Assembly (NCBI RefSeq): GCF_030936135.1
Contig: NC_082600.1
Location: 27,101,943 to 27,165,942, forward strand
DNA: 64,000 bases
Source: Gavia stellata
Lineage: Eukaryota; Chordata; Aves; Gaviiformes; Gaviidae
Direction of reading: 5' to 3'
Below the pieces are notes generated by a model. It saw only the letters and a program-made list of their open reading frames with translations, did no database searches and was not told where the DNA came from. The number at the start of each line of letters is the position of its first letter. The stretch's first letter is position 1. The position numbers and the translations under genes are program-made. This document shows positions 28,201 to 43,200 of this stretch, piece by piece.

Positions 28201-31200
28201 CAAGGACTGGTCAGAGTCCAGGTTTGAATCTGCTCCCAGCATATCAGAAGAATGTGAAGGTGGAGGAAGGGATGAATCTGAATGATCGTCCAAAGACCGC
28301 AGTCTGTCTCCATCATCTGGATACCACCGATCTGACAACCGTTCCCTCTCCCAGTCAGTCCTTTCTGGAATGTAGTCTTGCTTCTCCCGCCATGCGTTGT
28401 ATCTCTCTGGATACTCTCGAATCCTCAGCTCCCCCCGGTCTCGGAGGTCTCTGTCATAATGATCTCTGTTCCTATCCTCCCTCCACCTATCTTCACGGTA
28501 TCTGTCCAGAGGTGGAAGAGGTGGTAATGGTGGTAGAGGGGGAATATCCAGGTCACGATTCCCCATTTCTCTGTCATCCATAGGTCTCATGTCCCAGTCT
28601 CTATCCCATTCTCTGTCTAAATCTTGATCATAAATGTCTGAGGATCTTCCAGTCCTATCTATATCCCTCTCTAGTTCCCTCTCTCTTGGCCTTTTCCAGT
28701 CATCCCACCATGAATCTCGTCTGTCATGATCAGATGATAAAGGAGGTAGTGGTGGTAGGGGAGATAACGGAGGCAATGAATGGTGGGATTGCAACCTGTC
28801 ATCTCTGTCATACGCATCTACAGAATCATCCTGATAATCAGAGTTGTGATCTCTCCAGTATCGTTCTCTTTCCCAGTCATCCAATTGCTCATGCTCCAAA
28901 GAAGGGTCATCTTGACTATCTAAAGGAAATTCCTCCTGCATTCTATCATCTTCATGACCCCAAGAACCCCTGAGTGTCTCATCTCGATGGTATGGAGGCA
29001 ATTTGTCAGGGTCATCTCCTAGGTGAATGGGTTTATCTATACTGCCTGTTTCAGATCTTCCTGCTTCCCTCTCCCGGCTACCTGCCCTCCTGACGGGACC
29101 CCTCTCCCGGCTACCTGCCCTCCTGACGGGACCCCTCTCCCGGCTACCTGCCCTCCTGACGGGACCCCTCTCCCGGCTACCTGCCCTCCTGACGGGACCC
29201 CTCTCCCGGCTACCTGCCCGCCGCATGGGCTCCCTCTCCCGGCTACCCGCCCGCCGCATGGGCTCCCTCTCCCGGCTACCCGCCCGCCTGACTGGGCCTC
29301 TCTCCCGGCTACCCGCCCGTCCCCTGTCCCGGCTGCCTGCCCGCCCAGCTAGCTCTCTGTCTCGGCTAGAGAACACCCTCTCATGGCTATCTGACCGTCC
29401 ACCCAGTCCCCTCTCTCGGCTGCCAGACCGTCCATCTGGCATCCTCTCCCTGCTGCCTGACCGCCTATCTGGCATCCTCTCCCTGCTGCCCGCTCTCCTG
29501 AACATCCCCCTGCCGCGGATGGATGCCTGCCTAGCTTGCCCTCTGCCTCTGTATACATATCCTCTGCCACGGCCGTCATCCATCCTGCCCATTCCCCGGC
29601 CATGGCCATCGTCCATCCTGCCCATTCCCCAACCACCATCCATCCTGCCCATTCCCCGGCCACCATCCATCCTTCCCATCCCCCGGCCACCATCCATCCT
29701 TCCCATCCCGCGGCCACGGCCCATTCCCCAGCCACGGCCATCCCCCTGCCCTCTGCCACGGCCATCATCCAGTCTGCCCTGGCCCCTTCCTCTGCTTACT
29801 GGTCCCCTCCCTCTGTCTTCATGCATAAACGGCCCCTTCCCTCTGCTTTCTGGTCCAGGTAGGCCCTGGGCACTATCTGAAGCAATCAACTGGTCATCTG
29901 GTGAATCCAAATCCTGATTTCCTGTCACAGGGGTTACTGCACCACCTGCTCTTGCAATACCTGACTGCAAAGCTACAGGGTTACTAGAAAGGGGTGTTGA
30001 TTTCTGGTTCTGAATAGGCGGAGTAGGTGCTTTGGACTCTTCTACTTGCTGGTTAGGATCATGTGAACTCCATGTCCACTTTTTAGGAGGGTCTGAAATA
30101 GTTTCTTTGACTTCAGGTTTGGATGGCTCCTGTTGAGTGTTTGTCAGGTCCTCATTTGACTCAATGGGACCTGCACTCTGTGCATCAGGAGTAGACTGTG
30201 TTCTGCTTACAGTCTGCTGATTGCCAGCTATGTCTGTAAAAGGTTCTTTGTTTTCTGACTGTGAGTCTGTCTGTGACTGCTGCTGCTGCTGTCCCAAATG
30301 AGGCCTGGGTCCCCTCCACCGTGGACCACTAGGTCGGGAACCATGTCCATGTGATGCGCTTGTCGAAGTATAAAATTGTGCTGCTGGTCCTCGTGGGATA
30401 GTCCCCCATCTACCTGAAGACTGTCCATCTGTATTCTGTCGGTCAAAACGTGACCTGTATCCTTCTGAGCGCTGAGAGTCAAAACGAGGCCCTCTCTGTC
30501 TTGAGCCTTCAAATTTGTCATAGCCTCTTCCTCGAGGTCCATCAAATCTACAGATGACATAATGGCAATTTTATTCAAATGAATGTGTCAAATTAAAATA
30601 CTCTAAATGAGTGTTTCATCCCCACCCCAGTCACTTCTAACTGATGAATCCTAGTGTGCCTTAGGATCAATCACTACTGAACCAGTGCAGAAGCACAGAG
30701 ACATGTCTTCAATTCAATATTGTTCACTGAAGACTAGTTTAAGCCACTTGCAGATCATGTAACCCCAAAAGGAAATTTGGCTTAAATATCTCAGGACTGA
30801 AACCTGACTGACAAAGAAAGCTGGCAAACTCATTTGAAAAAAAGCTTTCAATTTTTGTTTAATGGAAGTTTTGTTGCAAAGTTTTGCTTTGATAGTATGC
30901 AACAAGCCTACTTAACTATGGTGATGAAAGCCATCTAGAAAAATCTTTAAATACAGATCCTTTCAGAAAGTGCAACAAACTGTGATACTGCCCAGTTCCA
31001 TGCAAGATAATATGCCTAAAACAAATGCATTTTTATTGCATAATTTTTTAAATTCCTTTTGAGAGTACCTACAGCTGCTATTGCTTGAATATGAGGAAAT
31101 AGGTCAGGCAAACTAATGAAGAATAATTCATGCAATCATATTTAACAAGGCTGATCTAGTAAAAAAATCCAGTTTTTAAGCATACGCTCAAATACTGATT

Positions 31201-34200
31201 TACATAATAGACTAGAACAAATCAAATTCATTTTACACGAAATAGAGAACTCATGTCTGAAGTCAAGTTGCTTGTATGTTTGGCATTCACAGTTGTGTCT
31301 CACTGGACGGGCTCAGGAAGGCCAAAGCGCATCTGGAGCTGAATTTGGCAAGGGACACAAAGAGTAATAATAAGGGCTTCTATAGGTATGTCAGCCAGAA
31401 AAGAAAGGTCAAAGAAAGTGTACCCCCCTGATGAACACAACCGGCAAACTGGTAACAACAGATGAGGAGAAGGCTGAGGCACTCAACAACTTTTTTGCCT
31501 CAGCCTTCACTGGCTGCCTCTCTTCCCACACCTCTCGAGTGGATGGACCACAAGACAGTACTGGGGGGAGCAAAGTCCCTCTCACTTTAAGAGAGGATCA
31601 GGTTTGTCACCACCTGAGCAACCTGAACATACGTAAGTCTATGGGACCTGACAAGATGTATCCCAGAGTCCTGAGGGAATTGGCTGATGTAGTTGCCAAG
31701 CCACTCTCCATGATATTTGAAAGGTCATGGCAGTCAGGGGAAGTTCCTGGTGACTGGGAAAAGGGAAACATTGCACCCCATTTTTAAAAAGGGTAGAAAG
31801 GAGGACCCTGGGAACTATCAACCTGTCAGCCTCACCTCTGTGCCTGGGAAGATGATGGAACAGATCCTCCTAGAAGCTATGCTAAAGCACATGGAGGACA
31901 GGGAGGTGATTCGAGGCAGCCAGCATGGCTTCACCAAGGGCAAGGCTTGCCTGACTAACCCCGTGCCTTCTATGATGAAGTGACTGCATCAGTGGACAAG
32001 GGAAGAGCTACGGATGTCATCTATCTGGACTTCTGTAGGGCCTTTGACACAGACCCCCACAACATCCTTCTCTCTGAATTGGAGAGATATGGATTTGATG
32101 GATGGACTATTCAGTGGATAAGGAGTTGGCTGGATGGTCGCATGGTAGTCATCAACGGCTCCATGTCAACATCCTGCACCTGGGTCAGGGCAACCCCTGG
32201 TATCAATACAGGCTGGGGGACGAAGGGTTTGAGAGCAGCCCTGCCAAGAAGGACTTGGGGGTACTGGTGGATAAAAAGCTGGACATGAGCCGGCAATGTG
32301 CGCTTGCAGCCCAGAAAGACAACCGTATCCTGGGCTGCATCAAAAGAAGCGTGGCCAGCAGGTTGAGTGAGGTGATTCTGCCCCTCCACTCTGCTCTGGT
32401 GAGACCCCACCTGGAGTACCGCGTCCAGCTCCGGAGTCCTCAGTACAGGAAAGACATGGAGCTGTTGGAGCAGGTCCAGAGGAGGGCCACAAAAATGATC
32501 AGAGGGATGGAACACCTCTCCTATGAGGAAAGGCTGAGAGAGTTGGGACTGTTCAGCCTGGAGAAGAGAATGCTCCAGGGAGACCATATTGCAGCCTTTC
32601 AATACTTAAAGGGGGCCTACAAGAAAGATGGGGACAGACTTTTTAGTAAGGCCTGCTAAGATACGACAAGGGGAAATGGTTTTAAACTAAAAGAGGGTAG
32701 ATTTAGACTAGATGTAAGGAAGAAATTCCTTACAATGAGTGTGGTGAAACACTGGAACAGGTTGCCCAGAGAGGTGGCAGATACCCCATCCCTGGAAGCA
32801 TTCAAGGTCAGGCTGCACGGGGCTCTGAGCAACCTCATCTAGTTGAGGATGTCCCTGCTCATTGCAGGGGGGTTGGACTAGATGACCTTTAAAGGTCCCT
32901 TCCAACCCAAACTATTCTATGATTCTATGAACATTAATTCATTACCGCCTAGTTACCAACAGCGGTTGACTTGTTGCAGAATTTACTGTTTCAGTGAGCA
33001 ATTTACCAAACAAGATCATTTATACAACCTCTTGGAATTTTAATAATCCTTGTAAGTTAACACAGTAAACTATATTGAGAAGAAACAGTAAACAGATTTT
33101 TGGGAAAGCTTTGATAAAACCCTAGAATGGTCATGCAATCACAATATAGGAATGCACAATGGTTACACTGTTAATTAAATACCATAAGTATGCTCAAAAC
33201 CAGAGCTCCTGTGTGTGCATTCTAGAAATTTTTCATTATCCATAACCTATCATTGCACATCACTGAGCTCTAAACCAACGCACATAGAAGACATAGACTA
33301 GCAAATCATGAAAACCATCTGTTCAGAACTGTACATCCAACAAAGCCCCAGGACCAGAAACAACACTTTTTAATAACCATCAGGAGGTAGAAAATTATTC
33401 AAAGTTATAAAAAAATTCATTTACATTGCTAGCAATTCATGAATTATTATTCACGTATGATCACTTTAAAAGCAAAGATAAGGGAAATAAAGATGAAGAT
33501 ATGATTGTAAAGTCTAGCAGAGTATGTAGGGATAGAAACAATTTAACAAAACAACACTGTTCTTTGATTCAGTAAGCATCACATCAACCTGTCTTGAACT
33601 AATGACCAGACAGAACAGATGTTGTTTTTGCAACCTGATATAATGTCAAGTACGAAAGAACAATATTCCAAAAACAAGATCTTGGAATAAACCATATAGC
33701 AGGCATAAAACCACATAAAAGACACAGAGCACTGGCCTTTAAAGTAGCTTTACATTAAGGCAGCAGGCCATCCACCTGATAAAATGAAGATTTAAATTTG
33801 AACAAAACTGTATCTTACCAAAAGATAAAGACAGCAGCCTTCAAAACCAAGACCATCATGACGTAACGCAAAAGAAAAAGTGGCAAAGAATCCCAATGCT
33901 AGGATCCTAAGGTTCAAATCTTCGTTTCTTTCCTTCTCTCTCTCTCGTTTATAATTGTTTGAATGCTAAGTAATGCTACATGTGTAGAAAACCATTGATT
34001 TGTACTTAAGACAAGCACTATCTCTCTTATCAAACAGTAATTTTGAAAAGTGCACTGAATAGGACAATCATATAGCTGCAGAACTCTCTCACACGAGAAG
34101 TTAAAGTTCTGGTGAACAACTTTGATTTTTCATTTCTTTCTGCAATAAATCTTGGATTACAAATAAAGAGTAGTTTTTATTGTTTCTAGAAAATAAATAG

Positions 34201-37200
34201 CATCTAAATTGCCAGTAATTAGCTGCATTAGTATATCCAACTGAATATATATCTGAATATTTCCCCGAATCCCTTTCAGAATGCCTACATTAAAGTGCTA
34301 CCATATATAACGACACCTTAAAAAAAAAAAATCCTTCAACATTTTTGCTTTAGATTTTCCTAAACTGTGTTCCAAGGACCACAGACAAAATGCTGCAAAT
34401 TTAGATCACTTTTCATATAGGATCATTTTTTCAAGTGTGAGTTACAACTTCAAACTAAGGACAGCAAAGACATATCAAATACTTACAACAGCTTTCCTAT
34501 TTTCACAAAAGAGGTATTATGTGTCTGGGAATGAAAAGGGTGCAGTGTGCCCAAGCAATTTACCAGAAAAAAAAAAAGCATTCTACTCTAGATAATGCTC
34601 AGGTGAAAAGCATCCATCTGCCCTTGCTTTAATAAAATAAATACAGAGCATGGTGTACATATATTAAAAACAAAACCTCCACCAAACAAGCACACTTCAC
34701 ATGACCTCAGGAAGATTTGAGAGTAAGATGTAAGTTTCATTTCTTAATATATCACTGAAAGTCTTGTAGCCTGGAACATGTATTAATCAACAAAAAAAAA
34801 ATCCTTACCTAGGGCCTCTGGGGCCTTCAAACCGTGCTGATCTGGGAGGATCTGGAAGCAATCCACCCGACCTCACTGGTTTATCCTGCATGGTAGGTGC
34901 ATGCGTTGAAGACACTGCAGAAGTGGCTTTCAATTCCCCACATCCTTGCTCAGATGAAATAGAGACAGTTTGTTTACTAAGATGAACTTGAGACTTTCCG
35001 TGGTCTGAAGAGCCAAAGGATGAACTTACTTGAGAATGATAAGGTGAATACACAGTTGAACTAGCTATTTTTGATGCATAGGTACCAGGGGTGGGAAGCA
35101 GAGCTGGCCTTGGTGTCTCAGTAGATTGACTGCCTTGAGAACTGGATCCTGAAGGGACAGAGGAATTAGATAGCTGAGAAACCGAAGAGAGAGGCGGGGG
35201 GACCAGCGGAGGTGTAGTTGAAGGTAAAGTTGGAGGCATAATAGGAATGCCACCTTGAGTGGTTTGAGAATATGGAACAAATGGAGGCGGCAGCGAAACA
35301 TTTGCAGGATACTGATTCTTCAGATTTTGGAGTGAGCTCACTTTCTCCTGCAGATGGGACTGAGTGACCTTCATCTGTTCATCCCATGCTTTCCATTGTT
35401 TCTCATACTCTTGAAGCTGGTCTTTGTGAGGGTAGGTTTGAAGCTGGTGCTGCCACTGTTGGTTCATTGATCGCTCCCAATCTTTATGAAGCTGCTGGAA
35501 CTGTTTTTGCTGTGCCTCATAATGTCGCAGCTGCATGTCCACTGACATTGTCTGCAATGAGAAGACAAGAATAGCTTTAAAATACCATCTTAGCTGTTTT
35601 CAGAGCCACGTATTTCAGTATCACTTGTAATATCACAATTTCTGACTTGGGCAGAAACTTGAGGAAGAGCTACACTGAAACAAAAGCAAACACCAACTGT
35701 GATGTCTAAAGTCATTCTGACAATTTACACATTTTATGACCAGAGGACATTTTTGTATAAAACGCTTTTCTTTTTTGGCCTTTTTTTTTTTTTTTAAACA
35801 GGATAGCTGAAGAAAGCTATAACCCAAGGGCTCCAAGCTGTATTATTACTGGATGCTAACAATGGCTAAAGCCCAAATAAATCTTCATGCTTTCAATATA
35901 TACAGTACATGGCTATGTCTCAAGGTTTCGGTTTCTGCTATTAACCCTCTCAGAATTGCTTTAGCTGTCAGCAATTATTTTTCTCTACACCTTTGCCAGA
36001 TCTTATTTACAAAATGAACCTTCTTTCAAGGAGGTACTGTATCTCATTATGTGCAGATACATGTCCTAATATCTATGGCTTGATCTTGTCTGAGATTTTT
36101 AGGGTTCACACATAAGAGATTTTTTTTTAAAGAAGCAGACAGCCCAAGCTACAAAGAAACGCGTAATGTGCAAACTCCACCAAACCCAGAAAAAGCTGAC
36201 TCAACTCTAATACAGTAAACAACTTCTACTTAAAACCTTAAAGGTTGCAACACTGATATAATTATCCAAACTTGTTATTAAGGCTTTTTATTTTATTTCA
36301 TCGATTATTTGAGTCAAAAATAATGAGAGACTGATTTTCTTAATTACTTTAACTGTATTTTTGGCATCTACATTTACTTCATCATTGTACATATTTATTT
36401 TTGTACTACACAATGTTGTAAAAAAGAGCAGCTACCAAATTACTCCATGCAATCATCTGTTTACCTGACCTTTCTTCTGAACTGTTTCTCCAGCAGTAAA
36501 ACATTCAAAGCTGAGTAAGTTCAATATTGTGTTCAGCTTTGCTCCTGTATCACCCAGGTATGTCTGAAAAATCTTATGACAAGTGTAAAGTCTTGTGTTT
36601 CTCATCCTACTGAAGCTTCATCACCATCTGACAATTATTTTTTCATTCTGAAGTTGAGTAACAGTAGGAAAAGGAGATATAGACTTCTACCCAAGCAGAA
36701 AAAGTAGCTAGATAAATGAGCCAACCATGACAAATTATTCAACTACTTGTTTTTCAGCAGACCATGAGTGCTAGGTCGCCCAGGAAGTATATCAAACATC
36801 ATCTTCTTAGTGTTTCACCTGTAAGTGTGGAGGCTGTTGCATGATCTGTTGATACTGCTGTACTATCTGCTGCAGTTGGGCATGCTTCTGCATAATTCTC
36901 TGATATTGAAATCCAACCCGGTGATGGGGATGCTGCTGCCATTGAGCTGCTGCCGCTTGCAATTGCTGCAATCTCAAATCTTCCTCAGGGTCATCGGGAG
37001 GTTCAATATTGAGCTAGAGAAAAAGGCAAATACTATAAATAGAGGAAAGCTCCTTCTGTGAAAAGAAAAACACACTTGGTCACTACCCACTTTACAGGAA
37101 CTTTCTCAGTGTTTGTTATTTTATCACTCTGTATTTCAGTGTTCTGGCTACCTGCAGCTTCTGGAAGGCTGATTTTTATTTCATTTATTCTTCATGTGAA

Positions 37201-40200
37201 TAGTCTGATCTAAAGGTTAGGCTGATGACAATTAGGGTATTCATACATACAGAAACTATCTACAGGAAAGAGATTAATGCAGATCTGTTATCTGTTGCTC
37301 ACAGCAAATATAATGAGACAACAGTGCTTTTTCATGATGAGGTAAAGTAACTCCAAGTACACTATTTTTGCCACTTGGTAGGAACCCACACACTGTAAGT
37401 TAAAGCAGAGCACATGCTGCAGGGTAATATACTACCCTACAGTAATCTGTTCAAACATCAATCATGACCTCCATCCATTATGTAGTAACTGTTATTAAGC
37501 ATGCTGACAAAAATACTCTGTGCAAAGTTCTTGGCTTTCAGACAAACTATAACACATAGAGAGAAGGGGAGCCAGAACTGACAAAATGCCAGAGAGGAAT
37601 TAAGAAATAGTGTCTTAAAGACAGCATTCCTTATCTACTGAATACTTGATTTTGCACTTAGGTATCACAGAGTGTTTCTCATAGACAAAGATGACAACAT
37701 TGGGAAAGGTGCGAGTGAGTCAAGCTTGAACTTGCTTGGTGCATGTGTGAGTGATTATACAAGTCTGTATACAAAAGAGTGTATTTTTATTTTTCAATTG
37801 GTGCAGCCTTAGCAAATGTTCTTTTAAGACTGCTTTACCATATTTAGTTATTGTTACACAGTATACACAAGAATTTGATGGCTTTATTTTCCTGTTTCTT
37901 TGTCCCATCTAGCACAACAAATGGAGTGGCAACACTTTACAAAACCTACCTGAGTTTCAGTGGATGCAAGAGAAGACTCATCTTCTTTGGAAGCTGGAGG
38001 CAGGGATTCATTAAGCGGTGGAGGTTCAGACTGCTGACTTGAAGCACTCATTTTCCCTTCTTCAGACTTTCCTCTCTGCTCAGATGCATCCTTCACTACT
38101 GGACCTTTCATTTGCTGCTGTCCCTGAGCATGGGCTTTTGCCCTTTGCTGCAGGCTAAGCAGGTGCTGCTGGTACCAGTATTGCTGCTGTTCCTACGATA
38201 GACAGAAATTTTCTAGGACAGCTTTCACAGGAAAGACCATGAAAATAAATTAATGATAGTCACTAGAATCATATTCTACAGAAGTTTTAAAATCTATTTT
38301 GAGGGAAAACTCACTTCATCATCAACAGTATTGCCATGGATGTCAGGAGACTGAATCAAAATTCAGAAACCACTATGTGAGGCATAGTACCCACAGCAGA
38401 ATTTATCTCCTACCTCAAAGAGCTTACAACTAAAGAGAACAATAATAAAAAGCAAAAACATGGCCAATAATAAGCCAAATTACTACAGACATGTGATAAG
38501 TACCATACTTATTATTTTTAGTGCTTTTTATTCCTAACAACTATGGGTACTTATTATGAGACTAACTTAGGTAAAATGAAGGGAAAATGGAGGACAAGTA
38601 TGAGTAAAGGAGCAGTAAAGAGAAAAAGGAGGAAATTTACAAAAAGATGAAGAGGACCAACAGAGAACACAGACATCAAGTAGAGTGAAAATGACAGCTG
38701 AAAAATTGTGGTGGAGACGTTTGAATAAAGGCTGTGGAAAGGAAAAAGAACAATCAGAACCAGCATATAGTGAGGATTATTTATCGTCTGAATTCTCATT
38801 AATTCTGATTCATTCAGCAGCTGAAGAGGTAAATAGATATGGTTGCACCCAAAAAATTATCCATTTAAGAAGTCATCAAGCTTTCAGTTTTAAATATTTC
38901 AGGCTAGAATTAGAGTACTTAAGGCAGATGACAGTAGCTTGGAAGCACTGTAAGCTGCCACCAACATAAAGAACAAAATACTAAAGATAAGTATCTCAAC
39001 ATTTAAGCAGTGATGCATCTTAAAGAGACCTGAATAGGAACCGACAGTTCTCCATCTCTTCCAATACAAGAAATATCAGGCATCAAATCAGACTAGCAGG
39101 ACACAGATTTAAAACATGTGGGAGGCAGCTCTTCACCTGACATGGCCTTGTGCTAACAAAGTCCCTGCCAGAGACCACTGCAAGGGCTAAGATTTTGTGG
39201 AATCAAGACATAGCTCCGTAAGCTCACAAAAGAAAAATCTACATATTTTAAAAATAAAGACACCAGTTGCATCTAAGGCAGCTCCTATATTTTAGGGAAG
39301 TATCACTATACACTTGATTTTAAAGTTATTCTCTTAACATATGCTTTTACAGAATTACAGAATCACAGAATCATTAAGGTTGGAAAAGACCTGTAAGATC
39401 ATCAAGTCCAACCATCAACCCAACACCACCATGCCCACTAAACCACGTCCCACAATGCCATGTCCACACGTTCCTTGAACACCTCCAGTGATGGTGACTC
39501 CACCACTTCCCTGAGCAGCCTGTTCCAGTGCTTCACCACTCTCTCAGTAAAGACATTTTTCCTAATATCCAGTCTATATCCCCGGCACAACCTGAGGCCA
39601 TTTCCTCTTGTCCTGTCGCTAGTCACTTGGGAGAAGAGACCAGCACCCACCTCTCTGCAACCCCCTTTCAGTTAATGGTAGAGAGCGATAAGGTCTCCCC
39701 TCAGCCTCCTCTTCTCCAGACTGAACAACCCCAGCTCCCTCAGCCACTCCTCATAAGGTTTGTGCTCCAGACCCCTCACCAGCTTCGTCACCCTTCTCTG
39801 GACACGCTCCAGCACCTCAATACCCTTCCTGTAGTGAGGGGCCCAAAACTGAACACAGTATTCGAGGTGCGGCCTCACCAGCGCTGAGTACAGGGGCACG
39901 ATCGCTTCCCTACTCCTGCTGCCCACACTATTTCTGATACAGGCCAGGATGCTGTTGGCCTTCTTGGCCACCTGGGCACACTGCTGGCTCATATTCAGCC
40001 GGCTGTCAGTCAACACCCCCAGGTCTTTTTCCGCCAGGCAGCTTTCCAGCCACTCTTCCCCAAGCCTAGTCACTGTCAAAGACAGAATGATAAAATACTG
40101 TACTTTTGGTCTGACCTAGTGCAACTATTCTTGTGCTCTCATGTCAACTCCATCACGTCTGAGAATCTGTGACTGCTCTACATCTTTCATATCCTCTGTT

Positions 40201-43200
40201 CTTCCCTTCCATCCAAGCATGCACAGTTAAGAAAAGACACCTATATAAAGCCCACTCAGAAACAGAAAGAATCCAAAAGATGCAGGTATTTTAAAATACA
40301 AGTGTGACCACAACAAAGTGGTAGGTGCTGTCTGATGAGATTTCTCAAAATGGAACCATTCTGCCTATCTTAAAACATGTTTAAAAGAAGTGCAAGCTTC
40401 CTCCAAAACCCTACCTCATGCTCAAATCAGGAATGATGTTTTCTATTGGTAGCAACCTAGCATACACAATTAAACATGGAGCTGTGTTTTTAAAAAAATA
40501 CTTCTGTAAAACTGTACCTTGGAGATAAGGTCAATGAAATGAGAGACTGTGCTTCTTGGACTTTACGTTGATCCTGCAGTAACTCCTTGTCAAGAAGCTT
40601 TTTAACAAGAATATGACTCAGAAGAGCCGTCATGACTTTGAGTGGAAGATGGGCATTCACGCTCCAGCATGGACTCTCTCAGAAATCTTCAACAACATGC
40701 TGTAATAAGTGCAACTTTCAGCACCAAGAAGGAGCGTACATCCCCAGCTGTACAAAAGCTGATTCAATTATCCCTCTCAAAAGGCATTATAAGGTGATTT
40801 ACCAAGACGGTGCTGGATGCTATGCTTCGTGAGCACTTGTTCTACTGCCACAAAATTGTTGTCTCCATGGATGCATTTTGTTTCCTCCTCATTCTACCAA
40901 TTGGACAAAGGGCTAAAACTCATAACATGACCAGGGGTTCACACAAAGAGGTATGATAATATCCTGTCACCTATTTTTTGCAGCAGATGAAGTCAGTGAC
41001 ACACGTATTGCAGATTCTATCTGAAAAACGTGAGAAAAGTGGAAAGGTAGATTTCTACAGCTTAGTCTGAGCAAAACAGAAGTGCTAGTGTAGAAAATTC
41101 CTGATGGCAAAAAGTTCAGTTACTTGAGTGCTTATTTCCTCACGATGACTGTCATTCTTCAAGTCCAGCTACAATCCCTAAGCCCAAAGAACACACCATC
41201 ATCAACATAAGCCTTTTTCCATTTTTGGCTGACCAGGAGACTACACCTGTTGCATTGGACAGGGAACACTGAAACCAGCACTGTCAGCTCCTGACCACAG
41301 GATGTACCACCAAAAATGTTAACACAGAGCCCACACCAAAAGACCACTTTCAAATTAATTTTGGTGACCCTAGGCCATAACATAATGCCTATTTTGGGGG
41401 ACACTTGGTCCTTTTCTGGTGAAGATAGCAAAAGAATGGTTTAGCAGCCTTTATAAAACAAAGGAAGGATTTTAAAGAGTGCAGCAGTCTGCTGAAAGGT
41501 GACAGGTAAAGCTAAGGCAGCTTTAACAGATGTAGATAAATGCATATTTATGGGCACAGATGCACCCACACATATTTGTTTACTATTGTAAATAAATAGC
41601 AGCATATAGTACCCAAATATCAGATGGAACATTAATGAAATACCACAGGTATTTTAACAGGACTTGACAAAACACTGTAGAGAAACACAAGAATCCAGCA
41701 ATTTAATCCAACTGTGCGCCCATGTAAGAAATGACGCTAAACTCATAATATTGTCAAGGCAAAGAGTGGTATCTTATTTTTAGAAAGGAAAGGGAAATAA
41801 TAAAACACTAACTCATGGCAAATTGCATAATATTTTCTATGTTAAGAGAAAAACACTGATCTATTTGGCTGCAGCCACTGTTACTGTGGGAAGAGAACAG
41901 AAAGAGTTGTTTTCAATTACCAGTTTAAACAAAGGCTTAATAGGATCTTACAAATGACAAATTACAGTATTTCTCTAATCGGCTTTTAAGATCATTAGCA
42001 AGAAAGCATCACTATGCTTTGCTTTTCCTATTCCTATTGTGCAAGGACTTGTTGCTCCAAATGGTCTCATTTTACAGCCTAAGATAGCCAAAATCACATC
42101 AATCTGTTATAACAAATTTATGACCAGCAAAGTACCATATTCCTTTTGAATTAACACTGAATTGTGCATGAGGGTAAACAAACTACTCCAGATAGAAGTT
42201 GTTTGTATAAACACTCGTAAATCAGACAATGTAAACCAGTAGTATTCTGCTTCTTCTATGTTAGCACCACAACAATGCATTACTTGCAACTCTTCTGGAA
42301 AGGAGGGAGTGGCTGAGGAACAATTAAATAGCATTAATGAAATTTCAGGCTACATAAGGGGGGAGGAATGACAATTTAGTTTTAGATCTTGAGTTCAGTA
42401 ATTTAGGAAGTCAGCAAGCAGCCTCAATACAGAATTAACATTGCTTTCTACACTAAATTTTCAAGGTTTTGGTTTTGTCATTAAAAAATTTAATGAGTCC
42501 CATTGCTATCACTGTAAAAGATCAACTAGTACTGTCCAAAACCTTTGTAAAATTAAATTCATGAACTGAAAGCATCACTTTGCTAGGCCGTGATTAGTTA
42601 CATGGTGCAAACTTAAAAATGATACATTCCCAAACATATTCAGGTATTGGCAGGAAATTTTAATGGATACAATTAAAGAAGTGTCCCAACGATTAACAAA
42701 TTTAAAGTGTCAGTGACTTCAATATGACGCAACAGGATTTTTGGAAACTTAGCTTCAAAACAGAATCCTAAGATCGACTTGCCAAAAATAGATGTCTTTT
42801 AAACTTAAATAAAGTCAATTTAAAGCAGGCACTTCAGCTTTGTTCTTGCAGCTGGATCTCTACAAGCCGACCTTAAAACCATACAAAAGCCTCAGTGAAT
42901 GTGACTGACCTGTATACATAGCTGAGGACCTCAACACGTGTATCCCTTTGTGCACGCTTAACCTTAAGCAACCGGACTGTCCCTAACTTAATGTGTGTGA
43001 ACGGTCACATCAAGTTCACTGGCACCACTCACATTTAGGAAGTGAAGCATCCGAACATTTTGCAGACATTTTGGCCCTACTGTACACATAAAAAGCACAC
43101 AGCATTAATAATAAGAGTATTTTTCACCTCAAAAGCATTTCAGAACATTTCCCTCCAATGCCCCATACAATTTTATGCTAGAAGATCAAGCATGCATAGC

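Noticed and set aside
29027-29917. 296-codon plus-strand frame opposite YLPM1 exon 5
   Set aside because: It is the shadow of the coding minisatellite; a repeat whose unit is a multiple of three keeps the reverse frame open too.
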